This document shows positions 22,543 to 32,803 of a stretch of DNA of 64,000 nt, piece after piece (positions within the stretch are counted from its first letter, which is position 1; every line of letters begins with the position of its first letter). Source of the DNA: Caenorhabditis remanei (lineage: Eukaryota; Nematoda; Chromadorea; Rhabditida; Rhabditidae); assembly GCF_010183535.1 (NCBI RefSeq), contig NC_071328.1, positions 2,914,001-2,978,000 on the forward strand, read 5' to 3'. A model generated the notes under the pieces. The model searched no databases. It was not told the DNA's origin and saw only the letters and a program-made list of their open reading frames with translations. The translations under genes and the position numbers were made by a program.

Positions 22543-24150
22543 ATGGCTGAGGTAGAAAAACAGTTTACAGGAACAATGATTCTATACGTAGACGACCTCA
22601 TTGTAGTATCCCGAGACGAAGAGGAACATCTGAGAAATTTGGAAGAATTTTTTCAACTCATGATTAATATGGGGTTAAAATTGAAGGCAGAAAAATCTCA
22701 GATTGGAAGAACTAAAATTAGCTTTCTGGGATTCGTCATTGAAAACAATACGATTCAACCAAGTGGGGAGAAAACGGAAGCTATTAGGAAATTTCCGACA
22801 CCAACGACACTATCTGAAGTCAAATCCTTTCTAGGAATGTCAGGGTATTTTCGGAGGTTCATCAAAGATTATGCCATTATTGTAAAACCCCTCACAACGT
22901 TGACTCAAAAAGACGTTGAATTCAATTGGGGAGAGGAACAAGAAAAAGCTTTTGAAGAAGTCAAGCAAAGATTGATTTCTCCTCCCATTCTCACAACACC
23001 TAGAATGGACGGGGATTTTGAAATGCATACCGACGCGTCCAAAATAGGGATAGCAGCTGTGTTACTACAGAAACAAGACGACAAATTGAAAGTAATAGCC
23101 TATGCTAGTCGTCCAACTACACCTGTAGAACAGAGGTACGCAGCAATTGAGTCTGAAGCACTTGCCATTACTTGGGGACTCACGCATTACAGACCATACA
23201 TTTTTGGGAAAAAGGTAAAGGTCGTAACAGATCATCAACCATTGAAATCTCTGCTCCATAGGAAAGAAAAAGAAATGAGCGGTAGACTACTACGTCATCA
23301 AGCAATAATACAAATGTATGATGTGGAAATTGTTTATCGTCCAGGGAAAGAAAATCCTTTAGCGGATGCTCTTTCAAGACAAAGAGTAGAAAACGAGGGA
23401 AAAGTGGTAACGTTCATTGAAGGAACAAATGAAATTGAAAAGACCACTAACCTGAAGAACATCCAAGATAGGAGCAAGGCTGTCCAGCACATCAAGAAAA
23501 AACTCCTGCAAGAAGACGAAGACATTGAATCCATGAAATTGCAAGACAAATTCATGGTAATCAATGACATAGTATACGGAATCCCGAGGAAAGAAGGACA
23601 ACTGCCTCCTGTAATAATTGAAGGAGGAAACAGGGAGACCGAGACTCTTATCAGGACAATACACAAAGCAAATAGCCATATAGGCGCCGGCAAAATGATA
23701 GCGAAATTAGAGAATATTGCCATCTGGAACAAAATGAAAAGTGAAATAGAAAAGGTCATTTCAACATGTGAAGAATGCCAGAGACGAAAGAACCCGTCAG
23801 CTTATTGTCACGTCTTGCCTATGGGCAAATGGGAAATCCCAAATAGACCTTTTCAAAGAATTCATATTGATGTCATGGGACCACTATCGGAAACGATACA
23901 TGGCAAGAAACTCATTATTGTTGCCACCGACGCGTTCTCAAAGTTTGCAATTGCCAAAGCAACAGCAAATCAAACGGCGGAAACCACCTTGAAATTTCTT
24001 CTAGAGAATATTGTGTCAATACACGGGATTCCCGAAGAAATTGTCACAGATCAAGGGACAAACTTCATGTCAAAAATGTTTGAAGAAGTGTGTAGAATAT
24101 TGGAGGTTAAACACTCCATATCTACCACCATGAAACAAATGGAGCGGTAG
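22543..24150 (+). pseudogene. RT (continued), RNase H, integrase zinc finger and core
   Basis: Continues the RT of the previous entry in the same frame. YVDD lies near residues 15-18, the RNase H start MHTDAS near 161-166 and TDHQPL further on. The integrase zinc-binding domain (H-H, then CEEC at 409-412) is followed by core aspartates at about 443 (HIDVMGP) and 503 (TDQGTNF). The frame is lost by an indel near 24120-24150, before the third catalytic residue, so the integrase would be truncated. Sequence otherwise looks well kept, in line with a recently disabled copy. Confidence 0.9.
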
Positions 24151-24167
24151 AAATACTGAATCGAACA

Positions 24168-24947
24168 TTGGAGGAAATGCTAACGCTATCCACAAGTAAT
24201 CCAATTAACTATGATAATTGGGATGAAAAGCTTCCGCTAGTAATTCAATCATACAACGCTGGTTACCATTCCTCAGTGAAATATTCTCCAGAATACATCG
24301 TTTTTGGAAGAATGACAGTATCACCAACCGACATAATGATCAAAACACTGAGACCAATATACAGGGATGAGGAAGATATGGTAGAGAACTTGTCAGAAAG
24401 CATTCGACAATGTCATGAAGCGGTCTACGGAGAATTGGAGAATTCTCTAAGAAACGCCAAGAAAGCTCACGACAAAATTAGAAAAGTCAGGGTACCCATC
24501 TTCGAAGTAGGGGAGAAAGTCGTGATACAAAACCCCACTGCAAAGAAACTCATGTACCAATTTTCACCGCCGGTCACAATTGTTTCATTAACGGCATCAA
24601 CAATCACGATAAGAACCGATAGAGGCAAAGTCGAAACGGTGCATAAAAATCGTGTCAAGAAATTCAACGAAGCCAGACCGGAACGAGATGACAGCGACGA
24701 CGATCTGGGAAGCGAGACGTCTGCTACCGAAGGATCGATTGGTTCAATGGCACCATCAATGCACCAGAACAAATATGGAAGTTTCGATGAAGAAATAGGA
24801 CAACACGATTGGCTGGAGAAAGAAGTGAACGGTTGGAGAGGGAGAGATCGTGCATCAACGGGAGATGGCCAACAACATCCAGGGCAGTTGCGGAGAAGTC
24901 GACGTCTTCAGAACCTGCCGGCCGAGTTACATTACGAAATCAATTGA
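24168..24947 (+). pseudogene. Integrase C-terminal part, out of frame
   Basis: The next frame over continues the integrase fold: the region after the core (SYNAGYHSSVKYSPEYIVFG), then a GPY/F-like C-terminal module (VGEKVVIQNP...YQF.PP) and an acidic/basic tail. Separated from the upstream frame only by a shift, it would not be made in this copy. No envelope frame follows it before the 3' LTR. Confidence 0.85.
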
Positions 24948-25041
24948 TTTGGTATTTCGTAATTTACTCTCTCTTTTTATCCATAGCTAGTGTATTATTA
25001 TTATCCTGACCTATCCTTCCGCCCGGGACGTGCGTCTCCAA

Positions 25042-25052
25042 ACGGAGGGGGA
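25042..25052 (+). other. Polypurine tract
   Basis: A purine-rich run (CGGAGGGGGA) directly before the TGTCAGGG start of the 3' LTR, where plus-strand synthesis is primed. Confidence 0.65.
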
Positions 25053-25350
25053 TGTCAGGGTACCGTTTTTGTTTTCTCCTTATTATCGTTTCTCCACGAG
25101 GCGACCGATAAGAGTTCTATAAAAGGTCTCTTACGGGCGCAATCGGGGCTCTTTTCTGACTCTCTTATCAGAGAGACTGTTCTTGTCCTATATTTTAAGT
25201 GTTAGAATAAATGTGTATTTGAATCACGAAGTTAGTCTTAGTCTGACACCGCTACACTATGAAAGACTAATGTACCTAAACCTTATTGTTTAGCTACTCA
25301 TATTTAACGCTGTTGTCTTTACTTAGAACACCACGTGTTAAATAATAACA
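25053..25350 (+). repeat. 3' LTR
   Basis: 298 bp, read as identical to the 5' LTR at 17872-18169. Followed by the AAAC target duplication. Confidence 0.93.
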
Positions 25351-25379
25351 AAACAATTGTTTCTATTTAGAGGGTGGAT

Positions 25380-26000
25380 AGGGGTCTAGGGCTCAAAAAA
25401 TTTGAGATGGCCTAGAAAACCCAAATTTTGGGAAACTAGTCCCCCACGTTTTTCAGTAACATTCTCAGATAACTGGAATATAAGTGTTACCACAAAAAAA
25501 ATTGAAAAAAAAATACACTTAAAAGACTTAAAACCCGATTTTACGTTGGTGGGGGGGACTAGAAATCCAAAATTTGGGAAACTAGTCCCTCACCCGTTTT
25601 TTAATTAAAAATCTTCAATTTTGGGTACTCGGTAACCTAGAAAATCTAAAAATGTGAAAAACCTGAATTTTTGATAAAAATTGGTGTGGTGGCCTAGAAA
25701 ACCAAATTTTGGGAACCTAGTCCCCCACGTTTTTCATAACGATAAAGTGGCTGATAAGGGTATTTGGAAGACAAAAAATGCTAAAATGGGCCCATTTTTA
25801 ACAATAACTGAAGTGGTGGCCTAGAAAACCAAAATTTCGGAAAACTAGTCCCTCGCCCGATTTTTGATGAAAAATGTGCAATTTTGGGTACTCGGTAACC
25901 TTGAAAGTCCAACAATGTGTATTATAGACCAAAATTGGTTCGGTGGCCTAGAAAACCCAAATTTTGGAAAACTAGTCCGCCACTCGTTTTATTTCAACTG
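25380..26000. repeat. 'CTAGGCCACC' repeat block, second copy inverted
   Basis: At least four spaced copies of GGTGGCCTAGAAAACC followed by ACTAGTCCCCCACG, the reverse complement of the block at about 13930-14300. Period is irregular (about 120-170 bp). No gene seen to 26590. Confidence 0.6.
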
Positions 26001-26592
26001 AAATGCCAAATGTTAAAAATTTTTGTTTGTGGGCGGTAACAAAAAGCATATATTATTTTGATCTACGCCTCCTCCTGGCTCAACTTCTCAAAATATGAAG
26101 ACTGATGCATAAGAAAACAATATTTCTTTGGAAATCAAAAAATTGGTGGTCCCTCTAAGCCTCTAACTTTTTGATATATTCATTCTTTGAGACGTGTATT
26201 ATTTCATGCTGCAAACCTCTTTTTGTCTCACAATTCTTTTTGAAAAAATAACGGGGGCGAACACACACACACAGAATTCAAAATTCAGAAAAATATGACA
26301 AGTTTGGTGAGGAGACAAAACATTTTGAGGTTTTTTTTTGGGTGGGACTGACGTGGAATCACGTCAGTAGGTCTCCAGGGGAAGACAGTGGAACACGGAA
26401 ATATCATAAGGGGGGTACTAATGAGAAGGCGGACGGTTAGGTAAACATTATACCAAACTCGGAGAAAAAATACCAAAAAATACGGTTGTTGGAAAAGTGA
26501 CTAAATGTTTGCTTACTTCTACTGACCTAAGCAAAAAAAATATCTTGCTTAAGACGGTTTATGGAACTCAAAGTTCAAATAACATATTTAGA

Positions 26593-26910
26593 AGCGCTCA
26601 AATCTTATGAAATATATACCACCGTAATCGTTACAAAAAGCAAAAAATAATAGGACTTAGTGGGAATCGAACCCTGGTTGCCAGATTTCTGGTCAGACTC
26701 CTTACCGGATAAGCTATAGGGGCGGGGGCGCAGGCGCGCTGACGCGGGTTGTCATAACATGGTGGTGGTACTACCGCCACCACCACCGTTTTTTCACACT
26801 CTTATCATAACCCTCGCCGTCGCGCCGCCACCTCCGCTCCCGTAGTGTACCTGGTAGACAGTCTGACTGGGAATCTAGCATCCGTGGTTCGATTCCCACT
26901 GCTCCCAATT
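26593..26910. repeat. Inverted pair of tRNA-like units, copy b
   Basis: Starts with AGAAGCGCTCAAATCTTATG, also found before copy c at 29353. The left unit reads on the minus strand (GGTTCGATTCCCACT B-box; GGTAAGGAGTCTGACC), the right unit on the plus strand (26842-26905). A GGTGGTGGTACTACCGCCACC hairpin sits between. Confidence 0.7.
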
Positions 26911-28180
26911 ATTTTTTGCTTCTTTTTAAGACCCTTCTGGTGGGTTTGCTTTTAAAATTAAGGTGTTCTGGAAGGGTTTGGGGTAGTAAAAAGACACAAA
27001 GGCGCACACCTCAAAAGCGTGAAGACCTATCAAAAAGTTGTCAAAAATACCGCTTTGTCAAAGCACCAGACTAAAAATGGAGCTAACTTGTTTTCGAGAA
27101 CAAACTGAATCTTTTATCCATTTACTATTACACATTGTGAAAACAGAAAACAATATATAAAATTCACCTGTCGCCTGACTATTTGTGGTTTGACACGTTT
27201 CCATTGGAAAAACAGCTAAACTCAAGTTATTGCATACTTGGGTGAGGAAAAACACAAAAAACATAACGTTTTTTTTTTCGAAAATGGAATATTTGGAATG
27301 CTGAAGACGTGAGGATTCTGAATCTGTTTTCAAATTTGATCTACGCTCAAAATGAACCGCCGTGTTTTGATCAAATGGAAGTTATTGAACTTCCGATTTT
27401 TCAGGTTTCTCTAAAAGTTGTTTGAAAAATTGGTTCACTGAATTTCTCGAAGCGTAACAGACCGGATGTGGGTGATATTTTGAATTTCTGATTTGTGCAA
27501 AAGTGAAAAAAATCCAACAGAAAAAAACGTTGGCCAGCGAAAAAATTGAACCCCCGACGGTACTTTGAACGGAACCTTCAAAACTTTACATCCGTGCTAG
27601 AAGTAAAGTTGCTACACAAAAGTGGGCGGAGCCTATTTGACATGTCACAGCTTCTAAGAAGACGTGGTGAAACGTTTCGAGGAAAACGTATTTTGTGTTT
27701 TGAGGTGGTGGCCTAGGAGTTTTCTAGGCCCTTAAAGAAAAAAAAAGGTTTTTTAAGGAAAAAATGTTTCATGTGATGGCCTAGCTTCTCAAAGTTGGGA
27801 AGTTAGTCCTTTATGAAGTAAAAAACGCAAAATTTTCATTTTTCAGGTTTTTTCAAAGTTTTTCGCGCTAGAAATAAAAAATTTCTGTCGTTTTTAATCC
27901 TCTCTGACGACCATTCTCATCTTGAACTTTCAGATCATTCTCATTAAGTTCCGGAGTCTAAATTTTTCATTTCACTTTTTTGTGCTACGAGACGGAAATA
28001 GAATAATCGAGTAGAGTAGATTAGAATGAAGTTATTCAAGTGGAGGAGAGAGAGACTAATACGAATGAAATGAGTAAGAATTTATTCAATTATTATGAAT
28101 TCCCCCGGGGGAATTATCACCTGACAGCGGGAGTTATTTTGGCTTTAAAAAATTTTTTCGAAAATTATTTAAAAAATTCT
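26911..28180. other. Intergenic, no gene seen
   Basis: No supported exon or RNA gene. A 'GGTGGCCTAG' phrase near 27707 and 27776 belongs to the dispersed CTAGGCCACC repeat. Confidence 0.5.
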
Positions 28181-28185
28181 AATGG

Positions 28186-28325
28186 GGGCCGAGCGCGGCG
28201 CGCGAACACCCACTTTCTACACCACCGTGGGTGTCTCTTCTGGTGTGCGGCCGCGTGGCGCAGGCGTTCCCGTTTTTGGCGGCGTCACGACACTCCGGGG
28301 TTCGATTCCCCCCTCCCCCCAAAAC
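28186..28325 (+). repeat. Single tRNA-like unit
   Basis: GCGTGGCGCAGGCG resembles an A box and GGGGTTCGATTCCCCC a B box with a well-paired T arm. Spacing between the boxes is tRNA-like, but I cannot draw convincing acceptor and anticodon stems. A short hairpin (ACACCCAC/GTGGGTGT) precedes it. A tRNA pseudogene or SINE head is likelier than a working tRNA. Confidence 0.45.
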
Positions 28326-29352
28326 CTTTTTTCTCTTTTTTTTTCTAGTATAAACCAATTTCAATTCAAAACTGGTGCTTATCCCCAGAAGCGCAACCGG
28401 AAAATAAATTAAAAGTATGTGTGCACACAGGGTCATCGAATAAAGTGTGAAAATGAATTAAAATTGAAGCACTCTCTGGTCGTGAGCAAAAGGGGGCGGA
28501 GCTTGAGGAGGAGATACGAATTTTAGGGAAATGAGATGATGAAATGAGGAAATGGGAAAGGAGTTTTCGGAATTTCGGGAAATTTCGAAATTAATTGAAA
28601 AGTGACTATTGGGGAAGTGGAGTTGATGAAATTTGAGAAAAAATATTGTTTTTCAAATAAAAAAATTTTCTAGACCCAACAATCCGCCATTTTTTCCTAA
28701 TTCTAACAATATAATTTTCAATGTCTAAAACCTAAATTAAAGCGAGTTAGAAGAATTTTTGTATCTCGGTGGCCGCGGCCTAGAAAATCCTCGGTCGCCG
28801 CGCGCTCTAATCTTAGTTTCAGAAGTTGAAAGTACCACCGTTATAATCAGAAAAAAATTGCGGATTTTTTGAAAAGATTTTGAAATTAAAATAAAAAAAT
28901 CTGAAAGGGGTTTTCCATCTGTTCCTTTAAAAACTGGGTATTTAAAGGGGGTTTCCCGTTCTCTGACGTATAGGATAAGAGGTATTGAAAAACAAAGACA
29001 GAAAAGTGAGTTGAGTGGTTTGATTGAATTCGAAAAAAGTAATCCAGAGGAGACCGAGCAATTGAGGGGGCCGCCCAAAAAGTGATGATCATAGATTGAC
29101 CCCCACTTCACGCATCAACGAAACCGGGAAGAGAAGTTTAAAAACTTTTAAACTTTTGAATTTGTGAGTTCCGAAATGTGCGGAGCAGCGCCGTCACTAA
29201 TGGAATATTTTGAAAAAATAAAACTTTTTTGGTCTCCTGACTAGACATCAGCTCATATCCTTATTGTTTATGTTCCTGAGATAATCAGTATTAAAAGGGG
29301 CCATAGACTATCGTATTTGGAAAACAAGAAGGTTTTTGATCTTGCTTAACAT
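28326..29352. other. Intergenic, no gene seen
   Basis: Open frames at 28737-29111 (minus) lack family resemblance and splice support. No repeat structure stands out. Confidence 0.45.
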
Positions 29353-29675
29353 AGTTAGAAGCGCTCAAATCTTATGAAATCTATACCACCATAATCCTTA
29401 CAAAAAACAAAAAATGATAGGAGCCACTCGGAATCGAACCCCGGATGCGAGATTACTGGCCAGACTCCTTACCGGGTACACCATGGAGACGAAGGTGGCG
29501 GCGCGACAGCGAGGGTTGTGATAACCGGCGGCGCCGCCACCGCCACCACCACCGCCACGTGGCACTCTTATCACCACCCTCGCCGGCGCGCCCGCGCTCC
29601 CGCCCCTATAGCCTACCTGGTAAGGAGTCTAGCCGGTAATCTAGCATCCGGGGTTCAATTTTTTCTCCTTGCCAT
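29353..29675. repeat. Inverted pair of tRNA-like units, copy c
   Basis: Shares the AGAAGCGCTCAAATCTTATG lead with copy b. Left unit minus strand (GGTTCGATTCCGAGT), right unit plus strand (GGTAAGGAGTCTAGCC, GGGGTTCAATT). The centre is rich in GGCGGCGCC and CCGCCACC. Confidence 0.7.
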
Positions 29676-30267
29676 TATTTTTTGCATCTTTTTCTGAGTA
29701 TAATAACATAACAATTATCGAGTTTAGACAATCGGAAGTTCCCTAAATCAAGGAAACTCCAGGGATTTCCAACAGCAGACAGAGTAAAATAAGAAAAGCT
29801 TCCGGGTTCATTGAATAGCAGACATTATTGAATTAGTCTTGGGCGGTTTGGTATATTTCACGTATATTTAGTGGCCTAGAAAACTTTCTAGGCCACTCCC
29901 CTTTTTTGAACTGGATGACTCATTGCACTTGTCCAAAAATAGCGCCTTGAGGCGTTTCTTTTTCATTTTTCAATTTTGAGCCCCGCAAAACTTTTTTGGA
30001 GATTGAAAACCCACGCGACCTATGTAGACGGAAATAAGAAGAATGTTGACATAACCGAAATTGTCCTTGGAACTTGGAAGAGAAAGAAATACTTCTCATT
30101 TAGGTCTCGTGATGAAATCATCTTTGTTTCAGATGCTCCGATTTATTTTTGGAAAACAAAAGAAATGACAAAAATGAGGAGAACTTGAGAAGATTAGGGG
30201 GTTTTGAGTTGAAAAATTGGTCAACTTTAAGAGCCTCTCATCGGGTTCCCAATGAGCTCACCGGGTC

Positions 30268-30556
30268 AAAATTATATTGGCTGTGTAGATCAAAACAAGG
30301 GCTACATTTTTGTAGTTGACAACTTTTTGATAGCTACTCACGCTTTTGAGATATGCGCCTTTAACGATTGCAGTTTGAAAGCAGCGAGAGGGAGAGAGGA
30401 GGAGAGACGCAGAGAAGCGAGACGCACTCCTCGTTTCGCATGCTCTCTCGCCTCCCAATCTTTAAAGGCGCGTATCTCAAAAGCGTGAATAGCTATCAAA
30501 AAGTTGTCAACTGCAAAAATGAAGATCTTGTTTTGATCTACACAACCAGTACAATT
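30268..30556. mobile_element. Inverted-repeat MITE, TTGTAGTTGACAAC family, copy 1
   Basis: TATTGGCTGTGTAGATCAAA at the left is mirrored by TTTGATCTACACAACCAGTA at the right. Arms of about 100 bp carry TTTGTAGTTGACAACTTTTT. The middle is GAGAGACGCAGAG-type purine-rich sequence. No ORF of interest. Confidence 0.75.
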
Positions 30557-31085
30557 TTGAACCGGTGGGACGTAATTCTGAGCAGTTAAAATGAGTCTAA
30601 TTTTTGGAAAAAAAAAGTTTTCCTCTTTTCAGGTTCGCGTGGTGGTAATTATGATCTACTCAATTTTCAAGAGCAAACTAACCCCGAGAACAAGATGTAA
30701 TAACGATTTGTATGCGTCACTAAATTTGGTTAGCTTTTTTGCAGGAAAAAAATATAAATCAACTTTATTGGGTGGGGGGCCACCGGAACACTAGAAAAAA
30801 AAGGAGCACTCAATGAATTAGACAAATGGAAAAAGGATGAAAATTAGGTAGACAGACTACGATCTAGATAGACAATTGTTTTTTATTCAGATTTTCCGAT
30901 TTTTTGTTGAGATTTCAGATTTCAGATGAGTCAGAAGTCTGAAGATTCGAAAAACAAGATAGTTTGAAAAAATCTATTAAAACATCTGAAAATTTAAAAT
31001 AAAAACAAAAAACAGCGCAGGAAAGAAATGTTTTTAAAAGTCAAAGTTTCAAGCGATTTCTTCACTTCATATTTTATCACACTGT
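30557..31085. other. Intergenic, no gene seen
   Basis: Nothing supported between two copies of the same MITE family. Confidence 0.5.
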
Positions 31086-31089
31086 TTCA

Positions 31090-31372
31090 GAATTATATTG
31101 GTTGTGTAGATCAAATCTAGATCTCTATTTTTGTAGTTGACAACTTTTCGATAGCTATTCACGCTTTCGAGATATGCGCCTTTAAAAATAGGTACCTGGA
31201 GAACGACTCGAGGAAGAGAGAAGGAGACGCAGAGAAACGAGACGACCTCCTCGTTTCGCACGCTCTCTCGCCCGTTAACTTTGAGAGCGCATATCTCGAA
31301 AGCGTGAATAGCTATCAAAAAGTTGTCAACTACAAAAATGAAGATCTAGATTTGATCTATCTAGTCAATGTA
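31090..31372. mobile_element. Inverted-repeat MITE, TTGTAGTTGACAAC family, copy 2
   Basis: Same organisation as 30268-30556, about 800 bp further on: TATTGGTTGTGTAGATCAAA and its complement at the right, the same arms, and the GACGCAGAG-containing middle. Its subterminal block also resembles that of the element at 4988-6571. Confidence 0.75.
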
Positions 31373-32124
31373 AATTCAATACAGTAATACAACAAAGAAG
31401 CCCATAGACGGTGTCTCAAACATTTCCACTCTTAAGTTTTTCATGAATGTTTCGAATCTGCTCACGACAATCAGAAACTTAAAAAATCAAACACTCCCTA
31501 TAGTTATCACCTGTTGCTCCTATTCAAGCACATATTTCTGATGGAAAAATTAAAAATTAGAGCGATCTTTGACCAAATTTCAAAAATTTCAATTATTCGC
31601 CCTCCACTCATTAAAATAAGTTTTCTTTACTATAAAAGTAGTATAATGGAACTCAAAGTAAAGTATTTTTCCATTCTGGAGTCCTTCTCATGCTCCGTTT
31701 AACTCAATTATCGCCCCCCCCCCCCCATTTGGTCAGCGCGGAGCCACATGGGTTCGGTGGTGTGTGACGTGGCACCTCCGACCACTTCAACTTCTTCTAA
31801 AACTGAATTTTGTTTATTTTGGATGTAGAGAGGCACGTGTGGAGATAGATAAAATTAAAGTTAGAAACAAGAAGTACGTCACTTGAGAGGGGGGATGACG
31901 AAGAACAAACTTCTGAAGAGAGACGACAAGATGACGTGAAAAAAATGGGATATTTGGGGAACGGGGATGGCGCAGGTGGAAATTTATAGCTGAGAAAAAC
32001 TGAAATTTCTGAAAAAGCTCAAAATTGAAGAGTTTTTGAGTGGAAATCTATCTAAAATGCCTTCAGATTCAATGAAAAATATACCAGGCTGCTTCTTACA
32101 AAAAGCAAAAAAGAAAAAAAAACG
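31373..32124. other. Intergenic, no gene seen
   Basis: No gene. A run of about 13 C is at 31713-31726. Confidence 0.5.
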
Positions 32125-32335
32125 CTTAGTGGGAATCGAACCCTGGTTGCTCGATTACTGGCCCGACTTCTTACCGGGTAGACCATCGGTGTCGAAGTGG
32201 TGGCGCGCCGGCGAGGGTTATGATAAACGTTCCGGCGGCAGCGGCTCACCTGATGTCTCCTTGGCGCAAAACCGTGGCACAACCGGTAAGGAGGCGGGCT
32301 ACAAAACTAGCATCGAGGGTTCGATTCCGGACTGC
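32125..32335. repeat. Inverted pair of tRNA-like units, copy d
   Basis: Left unit minus strand (B-box GGTTCGATTCCC; TTACCGGGTA on the plus strand), right unit plus strand (GGTAAGGAGGCGGGC, GGGTTCGATTCCGG, about 32271-32330), around a GGCGGCAGCGGC-rich centre. Confidence 0.7.
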
Positions 32336-32803
32336 CCGTATTTTTTGGAAAATGAGGATTTGGATTTTTTTGCAAGTTGTTTACGGATAAAATAGGCGAT
32401 AAGAAAGAGGAAACAAGGAAAAAATCAAGAAAAAAGAGATTTTTTTGGAAATTTTAGAAAATTGCAAATTTTTTTTTCGATAGACGCATTCTCTATCACG
32501 AAAGTTTGTCGTAAATGACATAAACTTCTTATTTCTCCGATTCCTTGGTGAGAACCAGTTCCCTCCTCCCCTTAACGTTTTTTACATTCCTTTTACAAAA
32601 GTGTTTTTCGCCGTTTTAAACTATTTTAAAATTCTGGAATTTTTACACTCGCTCGGGCGGAAACGGGGCGAAAAGTGTCTAGCCTCGTCGGAAAATAAAA
32701 ATTTAAAATTTAAATTCATTTTGAGCGGCGAAAAAATGGAAAAAAAAAGCTGAAAAAGCAAAAAATATGTTGAAAAATACAAAAAAGCGAGAAAAAAAAG
32801 CAA
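32336..32803. other. Region 3' of the PDCD5-like gene
   Basis: AT-rich sequence holding the presumed 3' UTR. No clear AATAAA on the minus strand close to the stop, and no other gene. Confidence 0.4.

Larger units (their letters stand above)
17872..25350 (+). mobile_element. Ty3/gypsy-type LTR retrotransposon, defective
   Basis: A 7.5-kb element with 298-bp terminal repeats starting TG and ending CA, a 4-bp target duplication AAAC (17868-17871, 25351-25354), a TGG-starting primer-binding site at 18170 and a purine tract just before the 3' LTR. The pol order protease, reverse transcriptase, RNase H, integrase is the Ty3/gypsy order. No gag frame is visible between the PBS and 19480. The coding region has an in-frame stop at 22534-22536 and a frame break near 24120-24150, so this copy cannot make its own proteins. 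LTRs that read as identical point to recent insertion, presumably helped by proteins from another copy. Confidence 0.93.

Noticed and set aside
23334..23759. Minus-strand frames across the retrotransposon pol region
   Set aside because: Shadows of the plus-strand RT, RNase H and integrase frame.
26663..26735. Possible working tRNA genes at 12.8, 14.7, 26.7, 28.25, 29.4 and 32.1 kb
   Set aside because: A and B boxes are recognisable, but acceptor and anticodon stems do not pair convincingly and the units recur in repetitive inverted pairs. They are reported as tRNA-like repeats.
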